A DNA stretch of 24,543 nucleotides from Equivita sp045641605. GTDB lineage: Bacteria; Actinomycetota; Coriobacteriia; Coriobacteriales; Eggerthellaceae. A program made the translations under genes and the position numbers. The notes below the pieces were generated by a model. The model ran no database searches. It was not told the origin of the DNA and saw only the letters and a list, made by a program, of their open reading frames with translations. Shown one piece after another: positions 18,481 through 24,543 of this stretch. Positions within the stretch are counted from its first letter, which is position 1. Every line of letters starts with the position of its first letter. The stretch is from assembly GCA_045641605.1 (NCBI GenBank), contig JAZUHG010000044.1:1-24543 (forward strand), in the 5' to 3' direction.

Positions 18481-18503
18481 AATTTGATTTGCTTTGGTAT
18501 AAT
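18475..18503 (+). promoter_or_regulatory. Promoter of the permease-MATE operon
   Basis: TATAAT at 18498-18503 is preceded by TGG (18495-18497), an extended -10. A weak -35, TTACGA at 18475-18480, lies 17 bases upstream and coincides with one arm of the palindrome. Transcription would start near 18510, which excludes the in-frame GTG at 18507 as the permease start. Confidence 0.65.
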
Positions 18504-18530
18504 TGCGTGAGCAAATATGAAAGGAAAAAC

Positions 18531-19454
18531 GTGGGGAAAGATTTTGAAAATTTAACTGGCATATTAATAACAATTAAAGAGTTTGTTGGTGATGCTGTTA
18601 TTGATACTCTTCAAGTTATTCCGTTTCTATTAGTCACATACATTATTTTGGAGTTTATGGAACATCGAATGACCAAAGCCTCTCTAAAAAGATTCGAAAA
18701 AGCTGGTCCTTTAGGTCCGATTATTGGATCGGCACTGGGAATTATTCCTCAATGTGGTTTTTCATCCATGGCTTCGACATTTTATGCCGGAAGAGTAATT
18801 ACTCTGGGAACTCTTATTGCAGTTTATCTTTCAACTTCAGATGAAATGATTCCAATTTTTATTGCTGGAGGAATTCCATTGTCTGAGATGTTGGTTATTA
18901 TTGGAATTAAATTTGTAATTGGCATAATTGTCGGTTTTATTATTGATGCACTAATGAAAAACAGAATAAAACTCAATACAAATAAGAAGCATGTTTATGA
19001 AATCCATAAACTTTGCGAAAGAGATCATTGTAGTTGTGACCATGATGGAAAAAATAAAGCAACTAAAATATTACGTCCTGCAATTCAACACACATTTCAA
19101 GTTACAGTATTTATATTTATTATTACATTAATTATTAATATTATTATTGAATTTACTGGTGGCTTTGATGCATTGCAAAGTATTGAGCCTCCAAATAAAT
19201 TCATTCCTGTAGTGGCCACATCAATAGTTGGTCTTATACCTAACTGTGCTGCAAGTGTTACTATTTCACAACTTTATGTTGATGGAATTTTAGGTCCTGG
19301 TGCTTTGTTAGCAGGCTTGTTAGATGCAGCAGGTGTAGGCTTAATTGTTTTATTCAGAAACAACAGACCGATGAAGCAAAACTTATTTATTGTTATAGCA
19401 ATTTTTGCGATAAGTGTAATTTGTGGATCAATTGCAACTTTATTTTTAGGATAA
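18531..19454 (+). CDS. Putative heavy-metal/manganese exporter permease (ArsP-type)
   Basis: A 307-residue, roughly ten-helix membrane protein. I place the start at GTG 18531, behind GAAAGG and after the predicted transcription start. Two related halves carry IIPQCGFSSMAS (Cys75) and LIPNCAASVTIS (Cys239), the G-x-x-P-x-C pattern of ArsP-like permeases often annotated as putative manganese transporter. Between the halves is a polar loop rich in His and Cys (His154, 159, 166, 171; Cys162, 167, 169), probably cytoplasmic, that could bind metal. The substrate is inferred from the family only. It has no Trp. The stop TAA abuts the ATG of the MATE gene, so the two are cotranscribed. Confidence 0.75.
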   Translation: MGKDFENLTGILITIKEFVGDAVIDTLQVIPFLLVTYIILEFMEHRMTKASLKRFEKAGPLGPIIGSALGIIPQCGFSSMASTFYAGRVITLGTLIAVYLSTSDEMIPIFIAGGIPLSEMLVIIGIKFVIGIIVGFIIDALMKNRIKLNTNKKHVYEIHKLCERDHCSCDHDGKNKATKILRPAIQHTFQVTVFIFIITLIINIIIEFTGGFDALQSIEPPNKFIPVVATSIVGLIPNCAASVTISQLYVDGILGPGALLAGLLDAAGVGLIVLFRNNRPMKQNLFIVIAIFAISVICGSIATLFLG

Positions 19455-20870
19455 ATGGCTAGAAAAAAACAAGGACATACCGAAAATAAATTAGGGACAG
19501 CAAAAATCGGTTCACTATTAATTGAGTTTTCTATTCCTGCAGTTGCTGGAATGGTATTAAGCTCGTTTTATAACTTGATTGATACAGCATTTTTAGGGCA
19601 AGCATACCCCGATGGCTCTGGCGTTGCTGTTACAACACTTGCTTTACCAATAATGTTGCTCTTGCTTGCTTTTACAATGCTCCCGGGTCAAGGTGGTAAT
19701 GCGCTTGCTGCAATTCTTCTAGGAAAGAATGATAAAAAGAAAGTTGAGCAATGCTTGGGTAACTCATTTTTATTGTTGATAGGCTTTGCTGTAATAATTG
19801 CATTATGTGGTTGACTGTTTATCGATTTCCTTCTTTCTGTAATTGGAACTCCAGAAAACCTATGGGAAGGAACGAAGACATTTGTCCAAATCCAATGCTT
19901 CGGCTTTATCTTCCTATCTATTGGAATGGGTATGAATAACTTTATTAGGTCTGCAGGTGCTCCAAGAATGGCATTGATGACTAATGTAGTTAGCGTAATT
20001 GTTTGTATCGCACTAAATTGACTGTTTGTTTTGGTATTGAATTGAGGCATAGCCGGTAGTGCTGTTGCTACAATTTTAGGCCAAGGTGCAGGTGCAGTAT
20101 TGGTAATTTGGTTCTTTATCTTCTCTAAAAAGGCCGAATTTAAATTAAAGCTTTCAGGATTTATCCCAGACTTTAAACTTATGGGACGAATTTTAATGAT
20201 GGGACTTGCTTCATTTGCCATGAACCTGGCATCTACAATTATTTGTATTGTATTTAATTGAGTTGTTGGATATTACGGTGCTTTGTCTGAGCTTGGAGCT
20301 CAAGGCGCACTTGCAAGTATTGGTGTTGCACAAAAAGTTGCTACCTTTGCATTTATGCCATTAATTGGTGTTGCGATGGGAGCCCAACCAATCATCGGTT
20401 ATAACTATGGCGCTAAAAATTGATCAAGAGTATTTAGGTCGCTTCGTCTTTCTATAACTACAGGTGTTGCAATAGGTACCTTCTTTTTAATTATTTGCTA
20501 TTTGATTCCAAACGAAATTGTACATTTATTTGGCATTTATGGTGAGCTTGAAGAATTCTCTGCAACAACCTTGATGATCTATATAACTTTTTTCCCACTT
20601 GTTGGCTTCCATGCAGTTGGAGGTTCATATTTCCAAAGCAGTGGCCAGCCAATTAAAGCTGCAATCTTAGAGTTAACAAGACAGGTTATTTTCCTAATTC
20701 CGATGTATTTGATTCTTCCCGAATTAATGTTATATTTAGGAATAATTCAAGATGGACTAATTGCGGTTATATTATGTCCTCCACTAGCTGACTTCTTCTC
20801 AAGTTTAATTACAATTGTGTTTGTATTTATTGAGGGTTCTAAACTTCGAAAGAAAATGAAATCTAATTAG
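19455..20870 (+). CDS. MATE family efflux transporter
   Basis: A 471-residue, twelve-helix transporter once five TGA codons are read as Trp (120, 189, 197, 269, 323); the standard code would show two unrelated short pieces. It starts IGSLLIEFSIPAVAGMVLSS, contains SFYNLIDTAFLGQ, GMNNFIRSAGAPRMAL, the repeat-half LN(W)LFVLVLN(W)GIAGSA, and MGAQPIIGYNYGAKN(W) where MATE proteins have GYNYGA. Family role: drug or metabolite export driven by Na+ or H+. The substrate is unknown. Only two Trp are TGG. It ends at TAG and overlaps the convergent unknown gene by 8 bases, with no terminator visible. Confidence 0.93.
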
Positions 20871-21657
20871 AATCTTCTTCAGGTTTGATTTCAACTTTAT
20901 TATAAATATTTCCTGCAAGCATTTTTGCAGGAGTCGAGAGCACTGTTCCAATATATCCCGCATCAGGCACACGCATTACATAAATCGACCCATCAGTTTT
21001 TCCAGAATCACTAACATCATCGCTAACAGTTTTGCAAATTGCGCAATCCACTTTATCTAAATACTTGGTGATTTTTTGATCGGGGGCAACTACAAATACA
21101 AGGTCAACCTCGTCTTCGTAACGAAGTTTATAAATATTTTCTTGAACAGCCTTCATGCTTTTTGTTGGAACATTGCTTGCAATGGCTTCATTCAAAAGCT
21201 CCGAAGTCACACTAATAACCCCGATTTTCCAAAGTCCTCTTTCGAATACTTCACCATGTGTATAGGCAGAATAATCATTAACTTTAATCCTGCAAACTGT
21301 CGAAGACATATCCAAATAGTAGTTTCTAACATTTTCTAATGTGGCTTTTTCGGTTTTTAGCTTTGAATCTTTATTAGATTTATCGTCAGTTGACTCAGTA
21401 CCTGGGAAAACAAATTCATTTGTAAGTATATGATCCTTAGGTTTTGTTGTGGCTTTACGAGGAGTATTGTCTCCCTCAAAAATAATTGTGAGATAACCAT
21501 CCAGCTGTCCAACATTTGAATCGATACTTGAAGCAGTTACATCCAAAGAGTGACTCAAAGAAATATAGCCTCAAACTGCAAGGAAAATTCCAAGTATAGC
21601 AGCACAAAAAACAATTAAACCAATATGCTCACGATGTTTTTGTCTTTTATTTTCTAC
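20863..21657 (-). CDS. Membrane-anchored protein of unknown function, start uncertain
   Basis: I do not recognise the family with confidence. The open frame gives up to about 264 residues: a basic stretch (ENKRQKHREH), one membrane helix (GLIVFCAAILGIFLAV, then TGA-encoded Trp at 21573-21571), and an extracytoplasmic domain of about 225 residues. That domain has LTIIFEGDNTPRKA, an ENVRNYYLD helix, KIGVISVTSELLNEAIAS and EVDLVFVVAPDQKITKYL, an alternating alpha/beta pattern vaguely like a metallophosphoesterase without visible metal ligands. No ATG, GTG or TTG occurs in frame before the helix; the first is TTG at 21558, after it. The coordinate given marks GTA at 21657, next to the uvrA stop, and is only a placeholder; ATT 21624, ACG 21669 or ATA 21687 are other options. 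Confidence 0.65.
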
Positions 21658-24543
21658 AAAATTTTCCGTAAAAACTCCCCTGTATATGAGCCTTTAACTT
21701 TTGAAACTTCCTCAGGTGTTCCGGTAGCGATAATCTTACCGCCGCCATCCCCGCCTTCGGGACCCAAATCAACAATATGGTCCGCACATTTTATCACATC
21801 TAAGTTATGTTCAATAACAAGCACGGTGTTTCCGCTATCAACCAAACGATTCAAAACATTTAGAAGCTGGCGAACGTCTTCGAAGTGAAGGCCAGTCGTT
21901 GGCTCATCTAAAATATAGAATGTTTTTCCAGTTTGGACTCTTTGAAGCTCACTTGCAAGCTTTACACGCTGAGCTTCACCACCTGATAAAGTAGTTGCAG
22001 GCTGACCCAAATGAATATATCCAAGACCAACGTCATATAAAGTTTGAAGTTTGCGTTTGATATTGGGAATATTTTCAAAGAACTTCAAAGCTTCATCAAC
22101 CGTCATATTTAAAATGTCAGAAATATTTTTGCCACGGTATTTGACAAGTAAAGTTTCTCTGTTGTATCTTGTTCCGTGACATTCCTCGCAAGGAACATAA
22201 ATGTCTGGCAAGAAATGCATTTCAATTTTAATTTGACCCTCGCCTCGACATGCTTCACATCGGCCACCTGGAACATTAAATGAAAATCTTCCTGGAGAAT
22301 AGCCTCGAACCTTTGAATCGGGAGTGCTTGCATACAATGCACGAATGTCATCTCAAAGACCAATATAAGTTGCAGCATTGCTTCGGGGGGTTCGGCCAAT
22401 TGGACTTTGATCAATGGTAATAACTTTATCTAAATTCTCAAGCCCATCAATCTTCTTATATTCCCCAGTACTTTTATGAGCATTGTTAAGCCTATTTGCA
22501 AGAGCCGGAGACAAAGTATCTGAAATTAGCGAGCTTTTCCCAGAACCAGAAACACCAGTAACTACAGTAAAAGTGGACAGTGGAACTTCGAGTTTAACAT
22601 TGTTTAAATTATGTTGTTTGGCACCAGTTAAAACAAGCTTGCCGTTTGTCTTCGGACGCCTTACTTTGGGAACTTCAATCTTTTTAGCACCACTTAAATA
22701 TTGACCAGTGATGGATTTTTTTGTTTGTTCAATCTTTTTTGGAGTACCAGCAGCCACTACATAACCACCATTTTCTCCAGCTAAAGGACCCATATCCACA
22801 ACAAAATCTGCACTTCGAATGGTTTCTTCATCATGCTCTACAACAACCACGGTATTACCAAGTTCACGAAGTTGCTCTAAGGTAGCAATGAGCCTTGCGT
22901 TATCGCGCTGATGAAGTCCGATGGAAGGTTCGTCCAAAATATACAAAACTCCAACAAGGCCAGCACCAATTTGAGTTGCAAGTCTAATACGTTGAGCCTC
23001 ACCACCAGAAAGAGTTGCAGTAGCTCGCTCTAAAGTTAAATAATCGAGCCCTACATCAACCAAAAATTTCAAGCGAGCCTTAATTTCTTTGATAATTGGA
23101 TCGGCAATTTGATGTTCGGCTTCACTAAACTTTTGCTTATCGTTAATATGCTCAAAAAATTCATAACAATCAGCCGCACTTAGAGTCGTTACATCATGAA
23201 TTGACTTACCGCCAACTGTTACAGCCAAGATTTCTGGCTTTAAACGTTGCCCTTTACAAGTTTCACACTTACGCGTTGCAAAAAACTTCTCAAATTTTTC
23301 GCGCTGCCTATCGCTTTTAGCTTTTTTGAGTCTATATTTAATAGCGCCCGTGGCACCTTCCCATTCGATATACCAATGCGTTTGTCTGCCATCAACAGTT
23401 ACGTAATCTACACGTAGGTCCTCGTCTTCGATGCCATAAAGAAGCGCGTCTTTAACTTTTTTTGGAAGGTTCTGCCATGGCGTATCCACACTTGCGCCCA
23501 TTTGCTTGCAAACTGCAGCCAAAACTTGAGGGTAATAGTTTCCGCTGGTAAAAGGTGCCATCGCGCCTTCGGCAATTGAGAGAGACTTGTCTGGAACAAT
23601 CAAACTTGGGTCGACTTCATCTTTGTAGCCAATACCCAAGCAATCGGGACAAGAGCCATATGGAGCGTTAAACGAAAAATCGCGTGGCTTTAACTCATCC
23701 ATACTATGACCATGCTCTGGGCAAGCAAGAGCAAGACTAAAAATATGCTCACCTTTAGCCAATCCACCTTTTGCACCACTTGAAACCTTTTTAGACTTTA
23801 AACTTGTTTCATTTTCATCCAAAACTTGAACCAAAACCCTGCCTTCGGAGAGTTTAGTAGCAAGTTCAACTGCATCGGCAATGCGACTAGTGGCGTCTTT
23901 TTTCAGCTGAACCCTGTCAATAACAACATCAATAAAATGTTTAACTTGTTTGTTAAGACGGATTGGCTTTCCATCAAGTTTTTTAATTTCACCATCAATT
24001 CGAACGCGCGAGAAACCTTGCTTAAGCAAATCCGCAAAGAAATTGGTATATTCGCCCTTTTTACCAGCTACAACTGGGGACATAATTATCGCTCGTATAG
24101 GATTTTCGGCATCACCAGAACCAAGTTTTAAAATCTCGTCGGTAACTTGATCTGTTGTTTGAGCCTTAATAACTTTGCCACAATCCGGGCAATGAGGAAT
24201 ACCAACGCGCGCAAATAACAACCTCAAATAATCATAAATCTCAGTTGTTGTTCCAACTGTCGAACGAGGGTTCTTGCTTGTAGTTTTTTGATCAATCGAA
24301 ACAGCAGGACTTAAACCATCAATGCTGTCTAAATCTGGCTTTTGCATCTGACCAAGAAACATTCTTGCATAGCTAGACAAGCTCTCAACGTATCTTCGTT
24401 GGCCTTCGGCATACATGGTATCGAAGGCAAGGCTGCTCTTTCCACTGCCAGAAAGCCCCGTTATTACAACAAACTTATCCCTAGGAATGTCGATATTAAC
24501 ATTCTGAAGATTATGCTCCCTAGCACCTTTTATGCTAATAAAC
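21654..24543 (-). CDS. uvrA: Excinuclease ABC subunit A (UvrA), missing first residues
   Basis: 962 residues are visible; only the first few are beyond the right edge, since the sequence opens with ISIKGAREHNLQNV. One TGA is Trp in YIGL(W)DDIRALYASTP, a place where UvrA has an aromatic residue. Two ABC ATPase modules are complete: Walker A GLSGSGKSS and GVSGSGKSS, signatures LSGGEAQRIRLA and LSGGEAQRVKLA, Walker B ILDEPSIGLH and ILDEPTTGLH. Zinc modules are seen at CPDC, CPEH with CPDC, CETC and CEAC with CEEC. Role: recognises DNA damage with UvrB in nucleotide excision repair. It ends at TAG with the unknown membrane protein gene following. Three other Trp codons are TGG. Confidence 0.97.

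Noticed and set aside
18345..18530. An extra N-terminal region of the permease starting at 18345
   Set aside because: It would be the antisense of the SRP RNA and lies before the predicted promoter; GTG 18531 has a ribosome site.
1..24543. In-frame TGA as selenocysteine
   Set aside because: 28 sites in unrelated families with no redox-Cys context, no visible SECIS-like hairpins after them, and Trp contexts in the families.
1..24543. In-frame TGA as glycine (as in Gracilibacteria/SR1)
   Set aside because: Sites such as PD(W)NSIRKEL, GGVA(W)V and E(W)DK match Trp, not Gly, in the families; the gene content also does not look like those reduced lineages.
1..24543. CRISPR arrays, insertion sequences or long direct repeats
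   Set aside because: I looked for regularly spaced repeats, transposase motifs and long duplicated blocks and saw none.

Overview
This is an A+T-rich bacterial chromosome segment, packed with core housekeeping genes in long, tightly spaced operons. No mobile element, phage gene or CRISPR array was seen. Its most important property is the genetic code. Under the standard code 13 genes break at in-frame TGA codons; read as tryptophan, every one becomes a full-length protein of normal family length. I count 28 in-frame TGA codons and about 27 TGG codons in the genes, and all 22 visible stop codons are TAA or TAG. Many TGA codons fall on positions where the family normally has Trp. All coordinates below assume UGA = Trp (translation table 4).

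Lineage: the small 4.5S-type SRP RNA, the LAQTG-like sorting signal (IAQTS), a YqeK with HDWDK, a possibly leaderless dnaE and the general style of DnaE, YchF and XerD suggest an actinobacterium near Coriobacteriia. Mollicutes, the classic UGA=Trp group, fit poorly: a sortase substrate, NfnAB, a probable type III glutamine synthetase and RecR are all present. This assignment is inference from memory of families, not a search.

Layout. (1) 1-5720, minus: dnaE, truA, a 91-aa unknown, ychF and the start of a probable type III glutamine synthetase, overlapping or separated by a few bases. (2) 5786-7677, plus: promoter, tRNA-Thr(TGT), a GDPD-family lipoprotein with altered catalytic residues, then tcdA. 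(3) 13489-7661, minus: promoter, nfnA, nfnB, a HAD-IB phosphatase, pyrH, yqeK, a YgjP/DUF45 metallopeptidase and xerD, one seven-gene operon. (4) 14801-13513, minus: a single cell-wall-anchored surface protein and its terminator. (5) 18457-14817, minus: SRP RNA, dedA, dnaX, ybaB, recR and a terminator. (6) 18475-20870, plus: a metal-exporter-like permease and a MATE transporter, transcribed divergently from the SRP RNA across a 21-bp palindrome. (7) 24543-20863, minus: uvrA (first few residues missing) and a membrane-anchored protein of unknown function without a canonical start codon.

Functional themes are replication and repair (DnaE, DnaX, RecR, UvrA, XerD), RNA modification and translation (TruA, TcdA, tRNA-Thr, YchF), redox balance (NfnAB), pyrimidine nucleotide supply (PyrH) and membrane transport. 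No stretch above 300 bases lacks a gene; the longest gap, 5721-5826, holds the divergent dnaE/tRNA promoters.
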